Positions 1 through 7,727 of a DNA stretch of 20,439 nt are shown piece after piece. The DNA lies in assembly GCA_937916365.1 (NCBI GenBank), contig CALFSY010000274.1:1-20439 (forward strand), written 5' to 3'. The notes under the pieces are model-generated. The model did not search any database. It was not told the DNA's origin and worked only from the letters and a program-made list of their open reading frames with translations. How positions within the stretch are numbered: position 1 is the stretch's first letter; every line of letters begins with the position of its first letter. The translations under genes were made by a program, and so were the position numbers. This DNA is from an uncultured Jannaschia sp. Lineage in GTDB: Bacteria > Pseudomonadota > Alphaproteobacteria > Rhodobacterales > Rhodobacteraceae.

Positions 1-491
1 ATTTCAAACGTGGCGTTCAAATCCGCCGCGCGGGCATAATGGCGGGCCGCGTCGGGCCAGCGAACCGCATCCTCGGCCACAAGGCCACGGCCAAAGGCCG
101 ATCGCGCGGCAACCATCAGCCCGCGTTCTTCGCTTTCTTGCAATAATGTATCAATTTCGTGGTATTTTAGGTTGGCAAACTCTTCCAGTGCCGAACGAAT
201 GCGGTTTTCGCCAATCGCGCTTGCCCCTGCCACATCATCAAGCAGGCGTTCGATTTCAGTCTCGCGCGCTTTGTGTTCACGAAATGCGTTTTCAGGATTG
301 GTTAATTGATCGCGCAACCATTTAATTTGATCCTGTAGGTCCGCCACACGTTCGGCGTGGGCGGTTTTTAATTCTTCGGTGGCATCGGCGATACGGCCTT
401 GCACCAATTTTTCATAGGCTTCGACATCATTGACTTGAATAGTTACATTTTCAGAGCGACGAACCGCAATGTTCAGGGGGTTATTTGTCAT
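1..491 (-). CDS. Coiled-coil/TPR-like protein of unknown function, 3' end outside window
   Basis: The first 163 codons are visible and the gene runs off the window edge. Residues 10-19 contain the motif VRRSENVTIQ. Residues about 23-62 and 70-125 are rich in Glu, Lys, Gln and Leu with heptad-like spacing, so they are probably coiled coil. Residues about 124-163 look like a tetratricopeptide repeat, with the pattern W145, A148-A149, Y152, A156. No catalytic motif is visible, so a scaffolding or protein-interaction role is inferred. The ATG at 489-491 lies inside the last codons of the upstream 75-aa gene (11-nt overlap), which indicates translational coupling. The same RRS motif occurs twice in that upstream protein. 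I do not recognise the family, and domains beyond the edge could change the picture. Confidence 0.7.
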   Translation of the reverse strand, partial: MTNNPLNIAVRRSENVTIQVNDVEAYEKLVQGRIADATEELKTAHAERVADLQDQIKWLRDQLTNPENAFREHKARETEIERLLDDVAGASAIGENRIRSALEEFANLKYHEIDTLLQESEERGLMVAARSAFGRGLVAEDAVRWPDAARHYARAADLNATFE

Positions 492-708
492 CCTGTCCCC
501 CCCTGATTTTGATTCGCACATCTTGGCTACGGCGCACATCTATGTCAGCTTTCGTGGCGTCGGTGGCCACAACATCAACACTATGAGAGCGCCGTATTTT
601 TAAGCCAAGATTTTTACGAACCACGGGGGTGCGCAATGCCAATGCCGCAAGCAGAATTGAGATTAAGGCCGCGATTGCCCCCCACCATTTGAAAAATAAT
701 TCAAGCAT
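481..708 (-). CDS. Small single-pass membrane protein with two RRS motifs, unknown function
   Basis: This 75-aa protein has one hydrophobic segment at about residues 8-25 (W8 to L25), followed by a basic stretch (R31, K32) and a soluble tail. The tail carries two copies of a short motif 20 residues apart, IRRSHSVDVV at 38-47 and VRRSQDVRIK at 58-67. By the positive-inside rule the tail is probably cytoplasmic. An AAGGA Shine-Dalgarno element lies 9 nt before the ATG, and the stop overlaps the start of the next gene by 11 nt. The partner protein has a third copy of the motif near its N-terminus, so the two products may interact or share a binding partner. The family is not recognised. Confidence 0.6.
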   Translation of the reverse strand: MLELFFKWWGAIAALISILLAALALRTPVVRKNLGLKIRRSHSVDVVATDATKADIDVRRSQDVRIKIRGGQDDK

Positions 709-739
709 GGTTATAATTCCTTAATTAAAATCCACGTCG

Positions 740-767
740 CTTATAGCATACTTTTTGTATTAACCAA
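740..767 (-). promoter_or_regulatory. Possible sigma70-type promoter for the membrane protein/TPR pair
   Basis: On the minus strand, TTGGTT (762-767) and TATAAG (740-745) are separated by 16 nt, about 30 nt before the start codon. The region is AT-rich compared with its surroundings. An alternative -10, TATGCT, overlaps it. The match is suggestive only. Confidence 0.3.
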
Positions 768-795
768 ACAATCGCTGTTTCCTTTATTTTAACTT

Positions 796-824
796 CCACC
801 GATATATTTCAGGGTTATCGGGTG
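796..824 (-). terminator. Possible stem-loop after the SDR gene
   Basis: CCACCGAT and ATCGGGTG can pair across a 13-nt loop with one bulged base, about 30 nt past the SDR stop codon. There is no U-tract, so it is at best a weak transcript end between the dcw group and the downstream membrane protein/TPR pair. Confidence 0.25.
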
Positions 825-855
825 TATTCCCCATCCTCTTTTGTATGGCCTAGTT

Positions 856-1524
856 TCACCACCCGATCGGGTGGCGGTCGCGGAAAAATCCGCCGGTGGG
901 GCCGTCCTCGGGCAGGGTGGCCAACCATAGGGCGGTGTCGGCACCTTCTTCGGGGCTGCGGGCGGCGGCGGCCCCGCCCATGCGGGTGCGCACCCAGCCC
1001 GGGCACATCGCGTTGATCTTTACGCCTACGGGCATATCGCGCGCCAACGCTTTGGTCAGCGCGTTCAACGCCGCCTTGGCCACACCATAGGCGCCAGGGC
1101 CGGCCAGCCCCTCGGCAAAGCTGCCCCACCCTGAGGATATATTCACGATCCGGCCCCATCCTTGCGCCGCCATATGGGGGGTGCAGATGCGGATCATTTC
1201 ATAGGGGGCGCGAAACATGACATCGACCGATGTATGAAACCCCACCGGATCGGCCAACATGTTGGTATCAATCAAAACACCGGCGTTATTGATCAACACA
1301 TCCACCCCCAGATGGGCCACGGAATCAGACAACGTATCCATGCGCGCGACGTCCAGCCTGATCGCCTCGGCCCCGATGCGGGCGGCGATGTCGCGGCCTG
1401 CGGGCAAATCGCGCACGCCGATGATAACGTGATGGCCCTGTGCGGCCAAACCTTCGGCAATCGCCAACCCGATGCCGCGATTGCCGCCGGTGACCAAAGC
1501 CCTGCGTTTTGTTGTGTCTGTCAT
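856..1524 (-). CDS. SDR-family NAD(P)-dependent oxidoreductase
   Basis: This 222-aa protein is a classical short-chain dehydrogenase/reductase. It has the Rossmann glycine motif TGGNRGIG at residues 12-19, NNAG at 79-82, the catalytic serine region NISS at 128-131, the YGVAK active site (Y146, K150) and PGWVRT at 175-180. R16 and the GVRD turn after strand 2 (36-39) suggest NADP(H), by inference. The substrate cannot be read from the sequence. The start is the ATG at 1522-1524, which shares one base with the mraY stop (TAATG) and has AAGGTG 5 nt upstream. A longer in-frame start at 1611 would lie inside mraY. Coupling to mraY places it in the dcw transcript, where murD would normally follow. 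No direct role in peptidoglycan synthesis is implied. Confidence 0.93.
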   Translation of the reverse strand: MTDTTKRRALVTGGNRGIGLAIAEGLAAQGHHVIIGVRDLPAGRDIAARIGAEAIRLDVARMDTLSDSVAHLGVDVLINNAGVLIDTNMLADPVGFHTSVDVMFRAPYEMIRICTPHMAAQGWGRIVNISSGWGSFAEGLAGPGAYGVAKAALNALTKALARDMPVGVKINAMCPGWVRTRMGGAAAARSPEEGADTALWLATLPEDGPTGGFFRDRHPIGW

Positions 1525-2609
1525 TAGCGCACCTTTAACGTTGCTAGCCCGATAAGGGCCAGGATTAACGAAACAATCCAAAATCGGATTACAACTTGTG
1601 GTTCGGCCCATCCCTTTTTTTCAAAATGATGGTGCATGGGGGCCATCAGAAACACGCGCCGCCCCGTGGCCTTAAAATACGCCACCTGCACGATAACCGA
1701 CACGGCCTCGGCCACAAATAAACCGCCGACGATGGCCAAAACGATTTCATGTTTCGTGGCCACAGCAATCGCCCCCAATGCACCGCCCAGCGCCAGCGAC
1801 CCCGTATCGCCCATGAACACGGCAGCGGGGGGCGCGTTATACCACAAAAACCCCAGTCCCCCACCGATTAGCCCGGCACAAAACACCAACAATTCCCCCG
1901 TGCCCGGCACATAGTGAACATCCAGGTATTCCGTGAAATCCACACGCCCCACGGCATAGGCAATCACGCCCAAGGTGCCCGCGGCAATCATCACCGGCAT
2001 GATTGCCAAACCGTCCAACCCATCGGTCAAATTAACCGCATTGGCCGATCCTACGATCACCACCATTGCAAAGGGAATGAATATCCACCCCATATTTATC
2101 AACACATCCTTTAGTATCGGAACAGCCAAATGCATCGACAACGTATCGGGGTGCAACCGCATGGCAACAATCGCCCCCACCGCAGCAATGGCAAACCCGA
2201 TGGCCAATCGCACGCGGCCTGACACGCCCTTGGTGGTGTTGCGGCTAACCTTGGCCCAATCGTCAACAAACCCGATTAACCCAAAGGCCACCGTGGTGCC
2301 CAAAACCAACCACACATACGCATTGTCAAGCCGCGCCCACATAAGCGTTGACAATGTTAGCGCCGCAAGGATCAAAAGCCCCCCCATCGTTGGCGTGCCT
2401 GCCTTGGTGGCAATGTGGTGGGCAGGCCCATCATCGCGGATCGGTTGCCCATGGGCATATTTTCGACGCAAGGCGGCAATGAGGGGGCGCCCAAACATAA
2501 AGCCAAATATCAGCGCGGTGAAAAACGCGCCCCCCGCCCGAAACGTGATGTATCGAAACAGGTTGAATACATCGCCCCCATCCGACAACGCATTAAGCCA
2601 ATATAGCAT
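1524..2609 (-). CDS. mraY: Phospho-N-acetylmuramoyl-pentapeptide transferase MraY
   Basis: MraY transfers phospho-MurNAc-pentapeptide from UDP to undecaprenyl phosphate at the inner membrane, making lipid I. At 361 aa it matches the family length and is strongly hydrophobic with about ten membrane segments. The conserved residues are all visible: FVDDWAK with the Asp pair D116-D117, NLTDGLDG at 193-200, FMGDTGS at 265-271 and the MHHHFEKKGW loop at 325-334. An AAGGA element lies 9 nt before the ATG. It follows murF after a 16-nt gap and shares one base with the start of the SDR gene. It is the last recognisable dcw gene in the window, since murD and ftsW do not follow. Confidence 0.98.
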   Translation of the reverse strand: MLYWLNALSDGGDVFNLFRYITFRAGGAFFTALIFGFMFGRPLIAALRRKYAHGQPIRDDGPAHHIATKAGTPTMGGLLILAALTLSTLMWARLDNAYVWLVLGTTVAFGLIGFVDDWAKVSRNTTKGVSGRVRLAIGFAIAAVGAIVAMRLHPDTLSMHLAVPILKDVLINMGWIFIPFAMVVIVGSANAVNLTDGLDGLAIMPVMIAAGTLGVIAYAVGRVDFTEYLDVHYVPGTGELLVFCAGLIGGGLGFLWYNAPPAAVFMGDTGSLALGGALGAIAVATKHEIVLAIVGGLFVAEAVSVIVQVAYFKATGRRVFLMAPMHHHFEKKGWAEPQVVIRFWIVSLILALIGLATLKVR

Positions 2610-2625
2610 GTCGCAACATCCTTAC

Positions 2626-4050
2626 CTAACCCTCACCTGCCGCCTGCCTCAGTTTGCGTAGCGCGTCAACCACCAGACTGGCGCCGATCCCTTTTGATCC
2701 TTTGACCAGCACACGATCACCCGATTGCAACGTATGGGGCAGGGTTTTGGCCATGTCGTGTGCTGTATCGGCATGAAGCCCTCGTTTTTCAGCGGGCAAT
2801 GCCGCCCGCAGATGCGCCATCAACGGGCCTAACGTGTGCACAACATCAATTCGTGCCATCGCCGGTAGGTGGGCCAAGGCGGCGTGCCGTTCCGGGGCAG
2901 ATGCGCCCAATTCCAACATATCGCCCAACACCGCGATGCGGCGCCCGGGGGGGTGTAGGCTGGCTGCGGCCAATACCTCAACCGCCGCGGCCAATGAGAC
3001 AGGGTTGGCATTAAATGCGTCATCAATCAGATCAATCACCACATGATCCGCCCCTTTTAGGTGCAACCGCGCATGCGTGCCACGGCCAGCGGTCGGTCGC
3101 CATGCCTGTAACGCATGCACAGCTTTAGCCGCATCGACACCCACGGCATCCGCCGTGGCCAACGTTGCCAGGGCATTTAGGACCAGATGCCGCCCTGGCG
3201 CATTGATCGTAAGCGCATGTTCGATACCGTGCAGTGTAATACGGGCAGAAGTTGCCCGATCCGAAAGGGCAATATCGGTAACGCGCGCTTCAATATCCGC
3301 GGCGGCGCCAAATCGGATTAGTCGCGCGCCCACGGCGTGGGCCTTGGCAAACAAAATGGGCGCTGTGTTAATATCCGCATGGGCGAGTGCAACACCGTTC
3401 GGGTTCAAGCCGTCAAAGATACTGGCTTTTTCGTGGGCGATTGCGGCAACGTCCGCGAATGCGGCCAAATGTGCAGGGGCCACAGTAGTCACCAATGCAG
3501 CGTGTGGTGCGGCCAATCGCACCAGGGGCGCGATTTCGCCCGGGGCATTCATACCAATTTCAATCACGGCATAATCGGTATCCACCGGCATACGCGCCAA
3601 CGTCAGCGGCACCCCCCAATGATTGTTATAAGACGCCTGGGCAACGTGAGTTTTCCCCTGCGTCGATAATACAGTGTGCAGCATATCTTTGACAGTGGTT
3701 TTGCCAACCGATCCCGTGACGGCAATAACCTGTGCCTGCGCCTGTAATCGATCGCGCGCTGCCACGCCAAGGGCCGTTAAACCCTGCAAAACATCTGGCA
3801 CGATCAATAAACAATCCCGCGCAAAATTTGGCAATCCCTCTGGCACACGCGCAACCATTGCCGCAGCGGCGCCTTTTTCAAATGCGACACGCACAAAATC
3901 ATGGCCATCACGTGCGGCGCTTAGCGCAATGAACAAATCGCCCGGCGCAAGCGTGCGCGTATCAATGGAAACGCCGGTTGCCGCCCAATCAACGGCGGAT
4001 TTACCCCCCGTGGCCTGCGCCGCATCATGCGCTGTCCACAACACAGTCAT
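2626..4050 (-). CDS. murF: UDP-N-acetylmuramoyl-tripeptide--D-alanyl-D-alanine ligase MurF
   Basis: MurF adds D-Ala-D-Ala to UDP-MurNAc-tripeptide in the cytoplasm, completing the pentapeptide precursor used by MraY. The 474-aa protein has the Mur ligase layout: an N-terminal UDP-precursor domain (about 1-105), a central ATPase domain with the P-loop TGSVGKTT at 112-119 and EIGMNAPGEI near 164-173, and a C-terminal ligase domain with RPTAGRG at 318-324, DDAFNANP at 343-350 and LGDMLELG at 375-382. The start is the ATG at 4048-4050, which overlaps the murE stop by 4 nt (ATGA) and has GAGG 7 nt upstream. The AFNANP signature separates MurF from MurE and MurD. Confidence 0.98.
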   Translation of the reverse strand: MTVLWTAHDAAQATGGKSAVDWAATGVSIDTRTLAPGDLFIALSAARDGHDFVRVAFEKGAAAAMVARVPEGLPNFARDCLLIVPDVLQGLTALGVAARDRLQAQAQVIAVTGSVGKTTVKDMLHTVLSTQGKTHVAQASYNNHWGVPLTLARMPVDTDYAVIEIGMNAPGEIAPLVRLAAPHAALVTTVAPAHLAAFADVAAIAHEKASIFDGLNPNGVALAHADINTAPILFAKAHAVGARLIRFGAAADIEARVTDIALSDRATSARITLHGIEHALTINAPGRHLVLNALATLATADAVGVDAAKAVHALQAWRPTAGRGTHARLHLKGADHVVIDLIDDAFNANPVSLAAAVEVLAAASLHPPGRRIAVLGDMLELGASAPERHAALAHLPAMARIDVVHTLGPLMAHLRAALPAEKRGLHADTAHDMAKTLPHTLQSGDRVLVKGSKGIGASLVVDALRKLRQAAGEG

Positions 4051-5534
4051 ACCCGGCCCTCTAACGCAGCAACGGCGATTGAAGCCTGTTCAATATCGTC
4101 AAAGGGATAAACAACATCGCCCACAGTCTGTCCTGTTTCGTGGCCTTTGCCCGCGATCAACAAAGCATCACCAGGGGTCAGTGCATCAACCCCGCGCAAA
4201 ATGGCCTCGGCCCGGTCGGCAATTTCGGTGGCACTGGGGCAACCTTGTAAAATCGCCCTGCGAATTGCGGCGGGATCTTCGGATCGGGGGTTATCATCGG
4301 TTACAATTTGAACATCGGCGTTTTGGGTTGCGGCCTGCCCCATCAAAGGGCGTTTGCCGCGATCACGGTCACCCCCTGCCCCAAAAACCACAATCAACCG
4401 CCCCAACACATGTGGGCGTAACGCCCGCAGCGCGGTTTCAAGCGACGCAGGCGTATGGGCATAATCCACATAAACCGGCGCGCCATTGTCACGCCGCGCG
4501 GCCAACTGCATCCGCCCGCGCACCCCATGAAGGCGCGGCAATGATGAAAAAACCGCCGCGGGTTCGGCCCCGGCGGCAATGACCAATGCCGCAGCCATCA
4601 GCGCATTCATCGCCTGAAATCCACCGATTAGGTTTAGCCGCACGCGGTGCGCATCCCCCTGCCAGTGAAACAAAATATCCTGCCCGGTTTCATCAAGACG
4701 CAGGCCCGCGATCCGCAGTTGCGCATCGGTATCGGCATAATGGGCAACGCCGATCACCTCGATCTCGCGCTGTTGGCACATCGCTGCCACGCGTGGGCCA
4801 TAGGGATCATCAAGGTTGATCACACCAACGCCGTTTTCCGGCAACAAATCTTTGAACAGCCTAAGTTTTGCGTTAAAATACGCCTCCATCGTGCCGTGAT
4901 AATCCAAATGATCCTGGGTTAGGTTTGTAAAGGCCGCGGCGGCCAGGCGCACGGCCTCCATCCGCCGTTGGTCAATCCCGTGGGATGAGGCCTCCATCGC
5001 TGCGTGGGTTACACCATCGGCGGCTAACTGTGCCAACAGGGCGTGCAGGGTGGGCGCATCTGGTGTTGTATGGTTGCCTGATATCGTTGCGTAACCTTCG
5101 ACCCCGGTTGTGCCGATGTTAACGGCGGGGTGGCCCAAATCCTCCCACATTTGACGTGTGAAGCTGGCGATAGAGGTTTTGCCATTGGTGCCCGTGACGG
5201 CAACCATTGTTGCGGGCTGCACCCCAAACCAAAGCGCGGCGGCATGGGCCAGGGCAGCGCGGGCATCTTCCACCACCACAACGGGTATGGGGGCAGTGTT
5301 GATGACATCTACGGCTAAGGCAGCGCCCGCAGGATCGGTTAAGATCGCGCCGGCCTGTTTTTGCACAGCATCGGCGATAAAGGTGGCCCCGTGCACGCGC
5401 GTCCCAGGCAGGGCGGCAAACAAATACCCAGGCGCCAGCGCACGATTGTCGATCGCCAGGCCGGTCACCACCCCATCGTGCCCGCCGCGGGGTGTTAACC
5501 CCAGTTCAGAAAGTAACCTTTGCCTAGGCGCCAT
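4047..5534 (-). CDS. murE: UDP-N-acetylmuramoyl-L-alanyl-D-glutamate--2,6-diaminopimelate ligase MurE
   Basis: MurE adds the third residue of the stem peptide. The 495-aa protein contains the P-loop GTNGKTS (115-121), TTPDAP (156-161), EASSHG (181-186), TNLTQDHLDYHG (203-214) and AGKGHE (461-466). The motif DNPRSEDP (414-421) is the form known for meso-diaminopimelate specificity, which fits a Gram-negative cell wall. The chosen start is the ATG at 5532-5534, because AAAGGA lies 8 nt upstream and the protein then begins close to the conserved LLSELGL segment. An in-frame TTG at 5564 would add 10 residues. An ATG that overlaps the ftsI stop (5566-5568) is in another frame and ends after 14 codons. 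The 3' end overlaps murF by 4 nt. Confidence 0.97.
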   Translation of the reverse strand: MAPRQRLLSELGLTPRGGHDGVVTGLAIDNRALAPGYLFAALPGTRVHGATFIADAVQKQAGAILTDPAGAALAVDVINTAPIPVVVVEDARAALAHAAALWFGVQPATMVAVTGTNGKTSIASFTRQMWEDLGHPAVNIGTTGVEGYATISGNHTTPDAPTLHALLAQLAADGVTHAAMEASSHGIDQRRMEAVRLAAAAFTNLTQDHLDYHGTMEAYFNAKLRLFKDLLPENGVGVINLDDPYGPRVAAMCQQREIEVIGVAHYADTDAQLRIAGLRLDETGQDILFHWQGDAHRVRLNLIGGFQAMNALMAAALVIAAGAEPAAVFSSLPRLHGVRGRMQLAARRDNGAPVYVDYAHTPASLETALRALRPHVLGRLIVVFGAGGDRDRGKRPLMGQAATQNADVQIVTDDNPRSEDPAAIRRAILQGCPSATEIADRAEAILRGVDALTPGDALLIAGKGHETGQTVGDVVYPFDDIEQASIAVAALEGRV

Positions 5535-5564
5535 GCGCGGCGTCCTTTGTGTTTTTAGAACCAA

Positions 5565-7382
5565 TCATTGGGGTGTGTCGGATATATCGCCGACCGTGGC
5601 CGATGCAATCGACGGTGCCAACCCCAAAAGCGGCGCAATACGACGAATGATTTCGGCGGCAACGGGCACCGCCGTCCACCCTGCGGTGCGGCGGTCTTGC
5701 GCGCCAGAGGTTTCCACAGGTTCCTGTAACATCACGATCAAAACATAACGCGGATCATCCATCGGAAAAGCCGAGGCAAAGGTTGTGACATTACGTTCGT
5801 CGTAGTATCCGCCGCTGGCGCGTGGCAAATCGGCGGTGCCGGTTTTACCACCAATGGCATACCCAGGAACGTTGGCAAAACTTGCACTGCCCTCTGTGAC
5901 GACGGCGCGCAACAAATCGCGCATTTGGGCGCTTGTTTGTGCCGAAATTACCCGCGGGCCGTTTTGCGGCTCGGCCTGGCGCATCAGGGTGGGTGTGATT
6001 GCGGTGCCGCCATTTACGATTGCGGCATAAGCGGCGGCCAAATGCAACGGCGATACGGAAATACCATGGCCATAAGATACCGTCATGGCGGACAACTCGC
6101 CCCAGCGGCCCGGCCAAAGGGGGCGGGCGGCGGCGGCCTCGATCACCTCGAAATTGGTGGCCGATAGCAACCCCAAGCGTGCCAAAAATTCGCTTTGACG
6201 TTCCGCACCAATGGCCAACGCAATACGCGAACTACCGATATTTGACGAATGAATTAAAACATCGCGCACCGATTGTTCGGGGCCGCGACTGTGAAAATCA
6301 CGAATGGCGAAACCCGCAATTTCCAAAGGCCCGCGCGTATCGACCATATCATAAGGGGTCACAATGCCCATATCGAGCGCCTGGGCAATCGTAAATGTTT
6401 TGAACACCGAACCTAATTCATAAACCCCCTGCACGGCACGGTTGAACAGCGGGCTATCGGCTTGGCTGCCTTCGGTGTTTGGGTTGGGGCGGGCGTTTGG
6501 GTCAAAATCGGGTAAGCTGGCCAAAGCATGCACTTCACCGGTGTGCACGTCCATCAAAACCGCCGCCGCCCCGCGTGCATTCATTAACATCATGCCGCCG
6601 GCCAAAACCTCTTCGACCGTGGCTTGCACAGTAAGATCCAGCGATAGGGCCAATGGCCCGCCTCGACCTGGGTCGCGCAAGGGCTGGTCAAATTGTGCTT
6701 CGATCCCGGCGATACCTATGATTTCGGCGGCATTGACGGCCTCTTGCCCGAAACCTGCCCCGCCCAGAGCATGGGCGGCAACCGGCCCATTGGGGTAAAG
6801 GCGCATATCGCGCGGCCCGAACAAAAGGCCAGGTTCGCCCAAATCATGGACCATCTGTTCCTGTTCGGGGCTTAGGGACCTGCGCAACCATAAAAATCGC
6901 CGATCCGATGTAAAACGGTCATAAAGCGTATCGGCATCGAAATCGGGGAATATGTTTGCCAGACCTTGTGCGGCGGCGCGCGGATCAATGATATCACGTG
7001 GGTGGGCATACAGGGCGTTTGTGGCAAAATTTGTTGCCAAAACGCGGCCATGTCGGTCCGTTATATCGGCGCGCGTATTTAGAATTACAGCGCCTGGGGG
7101 GGATGTTTGCACCTCTACCAGCACAGCCGTTGCAAGCGACACCATCCGCCACCCCAACGCACCGAAAGCCAATAGAAAACCAACCGCCACCAGCAAAAGC
7201 CGCGCCTCAGACCGGCGGCGCAATGCCGTGCGGCGCGCCTGATATTGTAGGCGGTGATGGGCTCCGGTGGGGGGCGTGTGTTTCCTTTGATACGGGCGGC
7301 GATTGGCGCGCCGAGTGGGGCGGCGCGGGCGCGGTGTAGGGCGGCGGGGCGGGGCATACGCGGGGGGGTTGTGCGATACCAT
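5565..7382 (-). CDS. ftsI: Peptidoglycan D,D-transpeptidase FtsI (PBP3)
   Basis: FtsI is the septum-specific class B penicillin-binding protein that crosslinks new peptidoglycan at the division site. The 605-aa protein has a basic cytoplasmic tail, one membrane anchor at about residues 61-79, a dimerisation/pedestal domain (about 95-240) and a transpeptidase domain. Active-site motifs are GSVFK with nucleophile S325 and K328, SSN at 379-381 and KTGT at 513-516. The first 60 residues are unusually rich in Arg and Pro. The start lies 3 nt after the ftsL stop (TAAGGCATG) with an AAGGGGGG tract upstream, which supports the long N-terminus. The next gene, murE, follows 30 nt later. Confidence 0.97.
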   Translation of the reverse strand: MVSHNPPAYAPPRRPTPRPRRPTRRANRRPYQRKHTPPTGAHHRLQYQARRTALRRRSEARLLLVAVGFLLAFGALGWRMVSLATAVLVEVQTSPPGAVILNTRADITDRHGRVLATNFATNALYAHPRDIIDPRAAAQGLANIFPDFDADTLYDRFTSDRRFLWLRRSLSPEQEQMVHDLGEPGLLFGPRDMRLYPNGPVAAHALGGAGFGQEAVNAAEIIGIAGIEAQFDQPLRDPGRGGPLALSLDLTVQATVEEVLAGGMMLMNARGAAAVLMDVHTGEVHALASLPDFDPNARPNPNTEGSQADSPLFNRAVQGVYELGSVFKTFTIAQALDMGIVTPYDMVDTRGPLEIAGFAIRDFHSRGPEQSVRDVLIHSSNIGSSRIALAIGAERQSEFLARLGLLSATNFEVIEAAAARPLWPGRWGELSAMTVSYGHGISVSPLHLAAAYAAIVNGGTAITPTLMRQAEPQNGPRVISAQTSAQMRDLLRAVVTEGSASFANVPGYAIGGKTGTADLPRASGGYYDERNVTTFASAFPMDDPRYVLIVMLQEPVETSGAQDRRTAGWTAVPVAAEIIRRIAPLLGLAPSIASATVGDISDTPQ

Positions 7383-7385
7383 GCC

Positions 7386-7727
7386 TTATTGCCCCCCTTC
7401 GGTTTGCGAACCTACCCGCTGCGTTTGGGTGGGGGATGCGGGCGCCACGTAAGGGATATGCGCAATACGGCCAAATTGTTCGGGCGATAGCGGCAAAAGA
7501 CCCAAACGATCAAAATTCAAATCGGCCAAATCCCGCAACCGGTCGGGGCGGTTAAGATAGGCCCATTCGGCACGTAAAATCGCCAAACGTTCCCGTTCTA
7601 CCACAACGGCACGCTGTAACCGGTCGGATTCGCGCAGGGCTTGTTGGGTCAGCACCGTTTGATGATATGCCCAATATCCCAAGGCGATGGCCCCGATCGC
7701 CGCAACAAAGGTCAAAAACCCGCGCAT
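7386..7727 (-). CDS. ftsL: Cell division protein FtsL
   Basis: FtsL is a small bitopic divisome protein that works with FtsB and FtsQ to activate FtsWI. The 113-aa product has an N-terminal membrane helix (about 4-21) followed by a periplasmic coiled coil (about 25-58, rich in Glu, Arg and Leu). The segment LRAEWAYLNRPDRLRDLA at 51-68 is characteristic of alphaproteobacterial FtsL. The Ala/Ser/Thr/Gln-rich C-terminus looks disordered. Its ATG directly follows the rsmH stop (TAAATG), and ftsI begins 3 nt after its own stop. Position and topology support the call, because FtsL sequences diverge strongly between phyla. Confidence 0.94.
   Translation of the reverse strand: MRGFLTFVAAIGAIALGYWAYHQTVLTQQALRESDRLQRAVVVERERLAILRAEWAYLNRPDRLRDLADLNFDRLGLLPLSPEQFGRIAHIPYVAPASPTQTQRVGSQTEGGQ

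Noticed and set aside
5535..5564. Longer murE start at an in-frame TTG
   Set aside because: TTG is a rare start, no good RBS precedes it, and the ATG at 5534 has AAAGGA at the right distance and gives the conserved N-terminus.
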